Source of the DNA: Macrosoma leucophasiata
Lineage: Eukaryota > Arthropoda > Insecta > Lepidoptera > Hedylidae
Reading direction: 5' to 3'
Assembly (NCBI GenBank): GCA_036365455.1
Contig: JAWQUS010000010.1
Coordinates: forward strand, 18,214,501-18,278,500
DNA length: 64,000 nt
Numbering within the stretch: the stretch's first letter is position 1; every line of letters begins with the position of its first letter. The notes under the pieces were generated by a model. The model had not been told where the DNA came from. It saw nothing but the letters and a program-made list of their open reading frames with translations, and searched no databases. Position numbers and translations under genes: made by a program. Of the stretch, positions 30,201 to 41,440 are shown in pieces.

Positions 30201-31130
30201 ATTTTGCCACTGTTATTTGAAGTGATTGAGACTAGCAAAAAATTGGATATATTGCCGTGTGAGACCAGACAGTAGTGTGTAGTGACGAAGGCGCACGGCT
30301 TCAGTTGGCTTTTGCGGCGTCCACCCCGAGAGGTAGCACTTGCGCACGTTACCTATTTATGTAGGTAAAATAAATTATTAATATGGGAATTTATCAGAAT
30401 TATATATATCGTCGAATATCGTAATCAGATATACAGTTAACATAACACCCTTATTTTATGAGCGATTCACAAACGCCGCAGGTTGCGGATCCCTGGATTT
30501 TTTTTGAATAAATAGTTAAAATTGATGATGTATTTTTCATCCACAAGAAAAAATTGGAAAAAAATTGCAATGGTTTTCAAAAAAGTTTTGACATGGACTT
30601 TAAGATGTGGTGGGGTGTGAACATTTTTTCTGGCTGTCTCTTTATGGTAATCGGTTAGTTAATAGAAAATAGTTCATAATATATTATCGTTCAGGCTCGC
30701 ATATTATCAAAGTTAGTATAAATTATAATAACATACATTCGATTCGTGTAATATTTCGTCTTTAATGCAAATTCTTCAAATAGTATTGACAGATGGTGCC
30801 AAAGAAGAGTAAATACATTTTCCTAATAACAAGACTTGGGAGTATGCTCCTGTTCGAATTTGTTCTTAATCAGTGTAATCATAATTGTTAAGTTTGATGA
30901 AGCTGTTGGCTTAAAACAGTCTTAATCCATATATTAAAAAAAACCTGCAAATAACGATGACAAGAAAACATGTATTCGACTGTTATAAGCTGTTCCATGC
31001 CTTTGCGATTTCCTTAAATTCATTAGACGTTTATCAGAGTAATAAACAGTGTTAAATCGAGTCTTTCTAGTGTAAATACGCTTAATTTTATGATTTCTGT
31101 TCGATGTGTCATGAATGTATATCATGTGTA
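27258..31130. other. AT-rich intergenic DNA without recognised genes
   Basis: No SINE or LINE stub that I can recognise. Local GC rises at 29695-29750 and 30270-30350. All open frames are short and composition-driven. Confidence 0.45.
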
Positions 31131-31450
31131 ATTATTAGATGTTCATTATAGATAATGTTAGCGCGTCCAAGTGTTCGCCTCTCACGGTGTGTCCCGCTGT
31201 CTGTTTGTGTTGCGGGGGTTCCCCTCAGGTAAATATCAGTATTTCGACAATTTGGTAAAGTAGCGTTACTACGTATACTTAACGTGAAGAGTAAACGCCG
31301 CCTCGTAACGGGCGGCTGGAACACAGACGAAAATAAATAATACGACGTTTATATCCATTTTATTTACCCTGTCCCTTTTGATATTTTAGTGATTGTGCGG
31401 TTCCCGCATATCCTACCCGTTATGGAGTTTACAAGGTCAGCAATCAGCCC
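31131..31450. other. GC-raised patch of unknown nature
   Basis: gttagcgcgtccaagtgttc, then ctgtttgtgttgcggggg, then cctcgtaacgggcggctgga. It could be part of an LTR or another element, but I see no partner copy in the window. Confidence 0.25.
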
Positions 31451-31666
31451 CAATCCCTCTTTGAAGGATACAAGGATCTAAACACATTATTTTATAAAAT
31501 AGCCATTTGGCAATTTTTGTATTTTATGGATAGGAACAGAATAGACTGAAGTACTACGAAAATATTTTATATGTCACTGTGGTACTTATTAAAAAAAACA
31601 TTAACATTAAATATACCCATGAGCCCATGAGGGAGGTAAGTGAAAATAGTTCGTAAAATAATGTAT

Positions 31667-31720
31667 GTAGCAACCAAGCATGCAATTTACATGGATAGGA
31701 AATGAATGCAGCCTATAAAC
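31667..31720 (-). mobile_element. SINE-A tail fragment
   Basis: aaccaagcatgcaatttaca, then gaatgcagcctata: antisense SINE-A 3' sequence, interrupted by the SINE-C insertion. Confidence 0.55.
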
Positions 31721-32070
31721 GAAGCGCGCATGGCCCAACGGCTGGTGTAGATCGGAAGCGATCTACTCGGTTAAGTGATATAGGCACGGTCGGGTGTGTG
31801 ATGGGTGACCGCTGGTGGCAAATTATTTTCCGTGGTTTCCGTGCTTCGGAGGGCACGTCAAGCCGTCGGTCCCGGTTGCTATCGATAGATAGCAGTCGTT
31901 AAACCTTGTCGGAGGTCTTACAGGCGGTTTGAAAACATCCGACAACGGGTTGGTCATTATCCCTTATCTCCACCAACCCGCATTGGAGCAGCATGGTGGA
32001 GTAAGCTCCAGGTCTCGCCCCCAAAAAAGGGGAGAGACTCGTGCCCAGCAGTGGGACGTATAATGGGTTT
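31721..32070 (+). mobile_element. SINE-C: 5S rRNA-headed SINE, full length
   Basis: Head gaagcgcgcatggcccaacg, then gatcggaagcgatct, cggttaag, a gcacggtcgggtg block and gatgggtgaccgc. These are in the order of the 3' two-thirds of 5S rRNA, including counterparts of its internal A box and C box promoter elements. The tail ends gcccagcagtgggacgtata. A 9-base duplication (cctataaac) flanks it at 31712-31720 and 32071-32079. Confidence 0.85.
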
Positions 32071-32099
32071 CCTATAAACATTTACAGAAAAATCAGAGC

Positions 32100-32320
32100 A
32101 ATATGTGCAGTGGCGTTGCCATCCCTGAGGCTTAAGTTTTTATGTATTATCACAGAAAAAAAGGGGCAAGGCAATGTAAAAGATTTAGATATTTTCACAC
32201 CTTTTGTTATGGGCGGGATTCGTTGGTTGCATTGCATTACTTTGATTTGTCTCTGTCACGAAGTAACAAGCAAACCGTTCACGTTGATAGTAAGTCAATT
32301 CTATAGCCCAGTTATGTAAT
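32100..32320 (-). mobile_element. SINE-A, decayed pieces
   Basis: Blocks like gttgccatccctgaggctta and aacaagcaaaccgttcacgt in antisense order; poor overall match. Confidence 0.35.
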
Positions 32321-32454
32321 AAATACACTTACGACCAAATATTCAAACGTCACTCAAATCTAAGTGGGACTTAAAAGTTTTCTGTCTTTATAAAACACGT
32401 TTAAACGATAGATATAGCGCACATTTAAGGGTTGCTTAAATTTTAGTATTCGGC

Positions 32455-32580
32455 CATTACACTCACAGCCCCACACTAGGTTATAAACCTGTGTCTAGAT
32501 CCCGGTGCGGGGATCGAACCGAACACCCTTCGAAACAAGCGATCGTCTCACACAGCTGGAGCAACCGGATCGTCGATACA
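32455..32580 (-). mobile_element. SINE-D, antisense
   Basis: actcacagccccacactagg, then cggtgcggggatcgaacc, whose complement contains a Pol III B box (ggttcgatccccgc). Sister copies at 36011-36180 (+) and 56537-56616 (-). Confidence 0.65.
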
Positions 32581-32639
32581 TTTAGGTACCTAAATATGCG
32601 AGATTTTTTGTGTTGGAAATTACATGACCGTATACTGAC

Positions 32640-32722
32640 GCACATGATAGGGCTGAACACTATCCACTATTTATCGGCAAGTAGATTAAGTCATGTGGTG
32701 ATGTTCACACACGCGAGCTTAT
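32640..32722 (-). mobile_element. SINE-A head fragment, antisense
   Basis: gggctgaacactatccacta, then atcggcaagtagatta and acacgcgagct. Confidence 0.5.
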
Positions 32723-33135
32723 TCACTTGAACCATCAGTTTTCACTTTGAGTCGAATTTTCAATCCTTGTTTTGTTATATACTAAGGTGTCAAACTAATC
32801 TAATTTACTAGTTCTTTATGTACTAAAAAGTAGATTAGAATACTGACACGTCTGTGAAACAAAATAAGAGCATTGAAAGTTCGGCTCCAAGTCAAGATAA
32901 GGTCTTGGTTCAGTCTGTGAGTCTTTCCCTACGATATTAAGAGGCATTTGCTATACCTACTCTCTAATTAACTTCTTGCCTTTTACTCCATCTATCAACG
33001 GTTTTGTAAGCTACCACAGAGAACGCTTTCCGTAATTGCGACGGAATGCGGAGCTTGCAGTGTCCTTCAGTTACTATAAATCCAATATTATTTGGCAGAT
33101 GTAGCCACTAGTTAAACGATTTAAATACAGACTGC

Positions 33136-33412
33136 ACTGGTGTGTGGTGGAGTTCGCGCGCGTTGGCATCATCGCGTTACTGCTATCTGCCGCTAAATGG
33201 TAGCGTTCAGCTCTGTTGTGTTCCGGTCAGATGGTAATGTTTAACGGCCTTGTAATTTCCGGCACAGAGGCATAACACCTAAGGCCTCAGAAGTGGCAAA
33301 GCATCTGCATTTTGACCTCCGGTCTTTGTGTGGGTGTCTCTAGGCTGCAGTCATCACTTAACATTAATGTGAACTGCACGCTTGTTTACCACTTTGATTA
33401 CATAAAAAAAAA
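33136..33412 (+). mobile_element. SINE-A, near full length
   Basis: actggtgtgtggtggagttc to a gattacataaaaaaaaa tail; head moderately diverged. Confidence 0.85.
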
Positions 33413-33419
33413 TGTATTA

Positions 33420-33780
33420 CCTCGGAATTTCTGACACAGATCCATAAAACTTAGGTTTCAGAAATGATAACGCATCTGCAATGAAATCTCGTAACTTCAC
33501 GCCTGTAATCCCCGAAGGGGTAGGCAGAGGTAACTGCATGCATTCAAGCACACATGCAAACACCAACGATTCGTCTGTTCCGTTTTGGCCCATGGACCAT
33601 GTAGGTAGCAAGCCTATTTACACCTCTGGGCACATTACCAAACGCCGAGGTACTGGGAACCTTCTAGAAAATGGCAAATCCCAGTTCAACCACAGATGGA
33701 GGATTTAACACCGTTGTCTCTGTTAGAGCCCTAGCGTAGTAGTACGAGTAGCAGTGGCCTGCTACCACTAGGCTAAAAGA
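33420..33780 (-). mobile_element. SINE-B, antisense, with a SINE-A scrap at its edge
   Basis: Antisense SINE-B from cacgcctgtaatccccgaag to cctgctaccactaggctaa (the tRNA-like A box). 33420-33480 is a decayed SINE-A scrap. Confidence 0.75.
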
Positions 33781-33827
33781 CATTAAAAGAATCATTCCAG
33801 TAAGGAAAAACCAAATATATAATATAT

Positions 33828-34112
33828 ACTGGTGGTAGAGCTCCAGTGACGGAGCTCGCGGGCGTAGGCACCACCGCATTACCTAATATACTTGCCGCTA
33901 ATTGGCAGTGTTCAGCACTATCGTGTTCCGGTCAGGTGGAAATGTATAGCCTTGTAATTTCCGGCACAGAGGCAGAACACCCTAGGCCTCAGGAGTGGTA
34001 ACGCATCGGCATTTTGACCTCGGTCTTTGTATGGGTGTCTATAGGCTGCAGTCATCACTTAACATCAATGTGAACTGCATGCTTGTTTGCCACTTCCAGT
34101 ACATAAAAAAAT
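33828..34112 (+). mobile_element. SINE-A, full length
   Basis: actggtggtagagctccagt to ccagtacataaaaaaataaa; close to consensus. Confidence 0.92.
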
Positions 34113-35270
34113 AAACATTTCTTAATTATTTTTTAACTTTAAAAATACCTAAAACGTAGCAATAGTGACCTACTGCCACCAAGCCACCGACAAGTACCAA
34201 AATATACACTTATTTTTTATCCGGGGCTCGGCATTCACAGCGGAATTCTTTATTTAATTACGAGGTATTTTACAAAAGTATTTTCTTACAATTCGAGGAA
34301 AAAATACCCAACAGCACGCATGGTTCGCTCGGGTATATATTTTATGTACCTATAGTCTATGATCCAGATGCAAGTTCCCTATGTTCATCGGGAAATAATT
34401 CCAAATCCAACATTTAAGCGTAATTGAAAATGGGGGAGCATGGTTTGGCTTTGTTGCCATTATTTAGACGACTAGTATTTTTAATTCACATTCACATTGC
34501 TTTCAATTCAGGGCTCTGGTACGAAAAGTAAGTGTGTTTAAAATTTTTTTTTGTGCAGCTGTTTATATTGGAAAAAAAAATCAAACCCATTGCTCACACG
34601 ACGATAGCACTCTATTGATTTTTTTTTTAATTTAGGTTGGGCTATGGCTATAAAAGTAATTGAATGACAACAATGTTTGCCGAGTTAGCTATTTATGTAT
34701 AAAAATCGAGTTTGATCAACCACTCCACGGAAGTAGCGATTTTAAAGCTGTATCTTGTACTATTATCATAGCTTGCGTCGGAAAGGGCGTTAGGCAGAAG
34801 TCTGTTATATTTATAAAAGGCGAACGGGCCGACAATTTTCCTTAGATCCGGTTCACTGAATCAATGATATTCGACCCCCTTTCTCGAAATCAAAACGAAA
34901 TACATCGACTTGGATTACGTAAGCTCGGGTTTTACGATTATGTTAACAGTTTGGGATTCAATGAAATTGAGGTAACTTTGTTCAATGGAACTCATTTCAA
35001 AAGAGCAGTCGTTGCTATTATATGAAGTTGGCTGTTGCATAAACTTGAGAGTTGCGTATTTTACGACTTTGCTTGTTATATAGGTTATTTCTATATGGTG
35101 AGTGTTGATTAACTTTCAGTGTTTGAACTTCGCATACATTGGGATTAGAGAATTTATTTAATCATGGCGGCTCAATTAATTTGAATGCTTTTTATTGAGG
35201 GTAACGTAACGGTTTATATACAGCAAAGAGTTGGAGTAGACTTGATAAAATTTATGTAATATTAATTTTT
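34113..35270. other. unassigned AT-rich stretch
   Basis: No repeat family of this window and no coding signal recognised. Confidence 0.4.
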
Positions 35271-35361
35271 TTTTGGTAGGAACTGCTCCGCCTCAGTTAT
35301 AACTAAAATGCCCCTTTAGCTGTTCTATGCAGTACCAGACATATCAATTAAGAAACAGTGC

Positions 35362-35510
35362 CAATATGGAGCTCGAGGGTGTACGTACCACCGTAAATAT
35401 TTACATTTCCGTGCCACCATCCCATTACCTAATTTATCTCCCTCCAAATGGTAGCGTTCCGCACTATCGTGCTCCTTCCTTTGGTGTAGGCCTATGATTT
35501 TTGTCGTAGA
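35362..35510 (+). mobile_element. SINE-A, old head fragment
   Basis: Blocks cattacctaatttatc, ccaaatggtagcgttccgca and ctatcgtgctcc survive. Confidence 0.5.
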
Positions 35511-35573
35511 AGCGCGTTTCTCAGCTGAAATATCTTCTGTTACTTTTCACGATTGTCATTTTTATATTGCTAC

Positions 35574-35818
35574 TAGCTGACCCGGCAAACTTCGTATTGC
35601 CTGAAATAATGTGTCAAAGGTATCATAGATACGGACTATTTGTATGGAAAAATGAAATTGTGGTTTTTACTATTTCCTTTTAATTTCTTCATATTTTTTT
35701 ACCTTTTAAACCTTCCCTGGACTTCCAAAAATCATTCCAAACCAAAATTAGTTAAATCGGTCCAGCCGAGTCTCGAGTTTTAGCGAGACTAACGAACAGC
35801 AATTGATTTTTATATATA
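35574..35818 (+). mobile_element. LINE 3' stub, ctagctgacccggc family
   Basis: gctgacccggcaaacttcgt to gaacagcaattgatttttat, immediately followed by a second LINE stub. Confidence 0.75.
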
Positions 35819-36000
35819 CTAGCGGCCCGCCCCGGCTTCGCCCGCGCTGCTCTGCTCCTATTAGTCATAGCGTAATGTAAGCTATCCTATCTCTCAAGTT
35901 GGATCGAACTGCACATGGTGTGCGAATTTTATTATAATCGGTTAGGTGGTTTAGGAGTCCATTGAGGACAAACATTGTGACACGAGATTTATATATATTA
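35818..36000 (+). mobile_element. LINE 3' stub, ctagcggcccgccccgg family
   Basis: ctagcggcccgccccggctt, then aactgcacatggtgtgcg and a gtgacacgagatttatatat tail. Antisense relative at 46635-46985. Confidence 0.65.
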
Positions 36001-36010
36001 AGATTATTAT

Positions 36011-36180
36011 AGGCCGACCGAGTGTGTGACGAGGGTCGCGGGTTCGATCCCCGCACCGGGGCAAATATTTGTGGGTACAGATATTTATTTTGGGTATGGT
36101 GCTTGTGTATGTGTTGTGTGTGTACAAGGACACCCATGACACAGATTTATACCTATTGTGGGGCTGTGAGTGTAAACCTA
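36011..36180 (+). mobile_element. SINE-D
   Basis: Contains a B box (gggttcgatccccgc) and ends ttgtggggctgtgagtgtaa. Confidence 0.6.
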
Positions 36181-37380
36181 TATTTTTATTGATTTATAGT
36201 TTGAGAATTGTATGTTTTCAAGATTAAAGACCAGGTAGGTTAGCAGATAAATGAGGAATGGCAAATCATTGCTTATTTTCATAAATAACTTCAATAATTT
36301 TACGTTTTCCTTGAATTAAAAAAAAAATATACGACTCTTCTATTAAGGCGTTTTATGCCACACGAAAACCTCTTTTCACTAGTTATCTCCCAAAAATGGC
36401 CTACATAATTCGAAATTTATTTGTTTACGTCGTTTGTTTTAAAAAGCAGAGTGGCTGTGGCAGACGGACAGAAAAATGAAAAACGCGCGAAAAAGTTTTT
36501 TTTTTCTAAGGTACCTACAGATCCCTGCTCTAAAGAGATTTTAATTTTTTTTTTTGAGATTTTAACATTAAAGCGTCAAGAAGTTTGAACCGAAGCGTTT
36601 GGAATACTTTGTCGACTGTAGGTATCATTCGTATTCTGTTGGTCGGATTTCAATATCATGACTTGTTTGCCGTACCGTTAAGGCGAATTACATCGCGTTG
36701 TTCGAAACGGAAATATTTTGCATATTTTAGGCGAACCGACGAAATTAGTCAAGTATTATTAAATTAGATGATTTGTTAACTGAATATTCATGTAAAACCG
36801 GCATATTTTAATTCCGTCGCCATTAGGGAAGTGCTCGAAAAGTATAAACTAAGGCGGATAACTATTTGTGATGTTATATAAAAGCTGTTTGAAGTATTAT
36901 GACGAACAGATCGTATTGTTTTTCAGGTTTTTTCTACATTCTGACTTTCCTTGAAATTTCTTTGGTAAGAGATAAAAAGATGATGTTTCATATAAATATT
37001 ATAATATTGGCACCTAGTTCACAGATATTGTAGTATATCTAGTCGTAGTAGGAAAGTGCAAAGCGCTCTCAAACAGGTTATTAACTATATCATCACCCGT
37101 AACGCTGTTAGGAAACTAATTTTAAAGTTTTTTGCTAAGTTCAATGAGTAAGAGGTTAAGTTGGCAACTTATAGTTGATTGCATAAGTTCGAACCGCTTG
37201 GTTAACCTAAGTAGTTTAATGATAGATTTCAGTTTCTCAAAGACCATTGAGCACCGTTTCCATTATTTATAAACGTCGGCAGCTTGACAGAGCAATGTAC
37301 CTACTATTGGCACTTCTTTTATAAACAGACGCAAAAATCACACTAATTCACACTTTCACACTTAATCACATTAATATTAT
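36181..37380. other. unassigned AT-rich stretch
   Basis: A faint LINE-tail phrase (ggcagacggacagaaaaatg) lies near 36460; nothing else recognised. Confidence 0.4.
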
Positions 37381-37382
37381 AA

Positions 37383-37612
37383 GTGCGAAAGTTTCTTTGT
37401 TTGGATGTTTGTCCGTCAGTCACGCCGAAACTTCTAAACGGATTTTGATGAAATTTGTTTTACAGATAGAGTATTAGCTGACTTAGATTATAGGATACTT
37501 TTTATCCCGAAAAAATATTCCTGTGGGATGACATGGGATGCTTTGATGAGTTTCCACAAGTTACACTAAAAGCAACCAACACGGGGGCGGAGCCGCGGGC
37601 AACAGCTGGTAT
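37383..37612 (-). mobile_element. LINE 3' stub, ctagctgttgcccgcgg family
   Basis: Antisense: ends cggagccgcgggcaacagct. Sense relative at 43637-43830. Confidence 0.65.
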
Positions 37613-37647
37613 ATAATAAAACATAAACGTGAATTTAAGAATAAAAT

Positions 37648-37958
37648 AACTGCCTCGGTAGCCTAGTGGTAGCAGGCCACTACTACTATGCTGAGGTCCT
37701 GGGTTCGATTCCCGGGTAGGGGGTTATCAGAGATAATAGTGAAAAAGCCTTTATCTCTGGTTCTATTGGGATTTTTCCATTTTCTGGAAATTTTCCAGTA
37801 CCTCAAAGTTTGGTAATGTGCCCGGAGATGTCAACAGGCTCGCCACCTGTTACATGGGCCAAAACGTAACCGGCGAATCGTGGGTGTTTGCATGTATGCT
37901 TGAATGCATGCATTTACCTCTGCCTACCCCTTCGGGGATTACAGGCGTGAAGTTACGT
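37648..37958 (+). mobile_element. SINE-B: tRNA-headed SINE, full length with target duplication
   Basis: Head tgcctcggtagcctagtggt (A box) and gggttcgattcccgggtagg (B box). The body has tgcccggagatgtcaacagg and gggtgtttgcatgtatgc; the 3' end is cttcggggattacaggcgtg. An exact 11-base duplication (aagaataaaat) lies at 37637-37647 and 37959-37969. This is the best copy for a consensus. Confidence 0.92.
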
Positions 37959-38277
37959 AAGAATAAAATGATATTTACCATTTAGGTCGTATTAAAGACT
38001 GCTTTTAAGGTATGGCGTGCCGCGATAAAACTACCAAGCCTAAAACTATAACTGCCCCTTTCATGGGAGGGCTTTTGTCCAGAGCGGTGGATGTTTTTCA
38101 TTTGAAATGATGATATAGCTTAGCTGTTTGTAATATTGAATTTTTCCTTCTGGGAATATTATGAACAGCTTGGTCTTGGTCTATGTAAACGACAGGAAGG
38201 ACAGTCCTTTCTCTGAGATGTAAACTCACGTTATTAATTTTATGTGTACCACCAGGATCTACTGGAATATATACTAA

Positions 38278-38422
38278 TCCTTATTTACAAACGTACATTA
38301 GATACGTTTTAGCTATGGAATGCTTTGTCTTTGTCATTCGCATTGTCAAATGTACAGGATAGAAAAAGACAAAGGAGAGATTAGCAATACTTTCGCTAAA
38401 ATACGTTTATGAATAAGGGGGT
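38278..38422. mobile_element. MITE family 1, copy 3
   Basis: Left end tccttatttacaaacgtaca (diverged), right end acgtttatgaataaggggg; interior as in the other copies. Confidence 0.75.
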
Positions 38423-38797
38423 AAGAATATACTATATTTATAAGTTGATCAATTGTATAGTGGTTCAAATTGGTTGGAATAAATAATATACAAACTACAA
38501 AGATTTGAGTTTTCATATTCTTTATAGCTTAGAAATGGATCGCTGTACGAGTTAACAATTTATATTTGTTGTCAAGTTTATTTACATAGCTGCACTCAGA
38601 CTTCATATACAAGTTTCACACTTAAGGGGTAGGTAGTTATATACATTATAACCAAATTTGGTTTATTTTATACACTTTAGAATTTGAATTTGAATACACG
38701 ATTATATCATAAAATCAGATAGAAAATCCAGATAAACATTTTGTTGGTAGGTACATTTGTATAAACATTTTTACCTACCTATACCATACTTAGAGTA

Positions 38798-39039
38798 CTC
38801 AACAATTAATAATGCACATCGAGCCTACGAAAGAGACGATCGGCTCGTTTCGACTTCGTAGAGCGTTATCTCTGCTGCACACTGCCTACGTAAGCACTGA
38901 CAGTCCGCGATTGGTCAAAACTTAATCAAAATGGTCGACAAACGTCAAATAGGTATGGTGCGAAAGAGATAACGCTATACGGACCCGAAATAAGCCGAAG
39001 TCTCCTTCCTAACCTCGATGTGCAATATTTATTGTTGAG
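38798..39039. mobile_element. MITE family 2, copy 2
   Basis: Ends ctcaacaattaataatgcac and its imperfect inverted partner near 39014-39039; interior shared with 3489-3706. Confidence 0.8.
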
Positions 39040-39357
39040 CACTGTACATCAAAGTAGGTACCCTTAGAAAAAGCTCTGGGAGTTTTGGCGGCAACCTTGA
39101 AAGAGGCGTATGGTGCTCTTATTTTATTTTATTTTCTTGGTGTATTTTTAAGTTATATTGAATAAAGTTGGTGGAACTTTGTTTGATACATGTTTATTAC
39201 AGTGCCCGTGTATAGTAAAATAGAATAACAGTACGAAAACTTGACTGACATACTTAATAAATAATTGACTAACTATATTATTCTAACTTTTACGCTGCTT
39301 AAATAAATACGAATACGAAATATCATTTTACTTGACACTGGCAATATGCGTAATAAT

Positions 39358-39714
39358 AATAATGGAAACCCATTATACGTCCCACTGCTGGGCACGAGTC
39401 TCTCCCCTTTTTTGGGGGGAGGCCTGGAGCTTACTCCACCACGCTGCTCCAATGCGGATTGGTGGAGGTGGGTGGGTTAGTGGCCAACCCGCTGTCGGAT
39501 GTTTTCAAACCGCCCATTAGGCCTCCGACAAGGTTTAACGACTGCTATCCATCGATAGCAACCGGGACCAACGGCTTAACGTGCCCTCCGAAGCACGGAA
39601 ACGCGCATTTAATTTGCCACTAGCGGTCACCCATCATACTACTTGACCGCGCCCGTAGTGCTTGACCAAGTAGATCGTATACGATCTACACCAGCCGCTG
39701 GGACATGCGCGCTT
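39358..39714 (-). mobile_element. SINE-C, full length, 16-bp target duplication
   Basis: Antisense to 31721-32070 across its length. The head complement keeps gggcgcggtcaa and gatgggtgaccgc, closer to 5S rRNA than the first copy. caatatgcgtaataat flanks it exactly at 39342-39357 and 39715-39730. Confidence 0.9.
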
Positions 39715-40143
39715 CAATATGCGTAATAATTATATGCATAATAGCAATGCCATAATAACAAAAAAAAAGCTTTGTGTTTTAAGGTTCTTGTTATCCTATA
39801 TGTCACTGATATAATAATATAAGGATTTGTCTTGCATTAAACATTAGAATAGCGTATTGCAATGAATTTTACATAGCTTGTACTTACTGGTTTATTTACA
39901 AAAATTCCAGCGGAAAATGTTGGGAAATGGGAAAATATTGTGGCATACAGATTTCACGTTGGGTTGTCAGTTGCAGGCAAGACACATGTTAATGTCAAAG
40001 GCACGGCTGGTGGCCACGAAACGACGTTGAAAACAAAACAACCAATTTGTATAAACAATACCGACCCTCAAGCTGTTACTTACAGTTATTGAAACACATT
40101 TGAATTCATCACAGGAACCTTATTTAATATAATTATATGTTTA

Positions 40144-40428
40144 GACTGGTGGTAGAGCTCCAGTGACGGAGCTCGCGGGTGGAGGCACCACCGCATTTCC
40201 TAATATACTTGCCGCTAAATGGTAGTGTTAAGCACTATCGTGTTCCGGTCAGGTGGTAATATACGGCTTTGTAATTTTAACAGAGGCATAACACCTTTGG
40301 CCTCAGGAGTGGTAACGCATCTGCATTTTGACCTTGGTCTTTTTGCAACTAATAATAGGCTGCAGTCATCACTTGACTTCAACGTGAACTGCATGCTTGT
40401 TTGCCACTTCCATTACATAAAAAAAAAT
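40144..40428 (+). mobile_element. SINE-A, full length
   Basis: actggtggtagagctccagt to ccattacataaaaaaaaa. Confidence 0.92.
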
Positions 40429-41220
40429 GTTTATATATGTTACCGGCTAAGCCTGATTTTACGCCAAACTAGTTTTGCCTAGGCTAAACTATTTCAAACA
40501 ATACTGTCAATATCCTATACATATTTATACTCGTACAATTTGATGAACTGGTACAGACTCAATCTCTGGTGTTGTTTGGGCGAAACGTGGACCGTGGGCG
40601 CCTTCGACTTAGGCAGCTTAAGTCGATGGGGGCGGTCGGTGTTAGGTTAGGTTAGGTTGTACCTTTTTTTTCAGACTAGTTGTTAGGCATAATAAATGCT
40701 TAACAAATATTAAAAAATACAACTTATTGTGTAGCTACAGATTCGAGTCAACATTTTCACATGAAGATTAAAACGTTAGGTACATATTTACGCACCTATA
40801 AAATAATTTGATAGTATAACCAGGTTCAAACTCTTACCGTATTGAAAATATTTGAATAAACGTCGTCCTTAAATGCCATTGGCACTGAAATTTTCCAGCG
40901 AATAACGAAAGTTTCCATCGCATGACAAGACAATTTATTCACATATTTCCAAAACCGTAGCGACGCTTTAAACAATAGTCCCTTGAACGAGGAAAATTGC
41001 GAAACGCATATTTAAAATGATTAATAGACCTGCCGCTGCGTACTTATTATGAAGATACTTTTATTGTGATATCTCGTTTGATTGATGACAAAAAAATCGC
41101 TTGAATTCTTGTTAATTTGGTGACCTTGTAAAAATATTTGGAACAAAATCAACGCTATCATTAAATAGATTATGATTTTTTCGGTTGTAATAGATAAACT
41201 ATAAAGAAAACATGTATGTA
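40429..41220. other. unassigned; short ttagg-like run
   Basis: 40641-40658 reads gttaggttaggttaggtt, similar to the insect telomere unit but only about four units. A small hairpin (tcgactta/taagtcga) lies near 40606. No gene. Confidence 0.4.
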
Positions 41221-41225
41221 TATTC

Positions 41226-41440
41226 ACGCCACGTCCCTAACGGGGTAGGCAGAGAGTGAAGAGCGCCAGATATCCCGGTCCTGACATACCTCTCGTGCCT
41301 CGTCTACCTTCATCATTCTCTTCATACATGCACGCCGATTTCTAAGACTTTTGACCCCACCATCAGACAGAACTCGACCTATTTGGCCCTGGTAGGTCAG
41401 TCTTGGTCTTCCTGGGCCTCTGCAACCATCATAAAAATAT
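41226..41440 (-). mobile_element. LINE 3' end, likely partner of SINE-B
   Basis: On the minus strand: peptide GRPRLTYQGQIGRVLSDGG, then VKSLRNRRACMKRMMKV, then a 3' end ctctgcctaccccgttaggg followed by gcgtgaatat. The SINE-B 3' end reads ctctgcctaccccttcgggg then gcgtgaagtt. Confidence 0.7.

Noticed and set aside
40641..40658. Telomere-like ttagg run
   Set aside because: Only about four units, in a form (gttaggttaggtt) that is frequent in insect DNA; no array or subtelomeric context.
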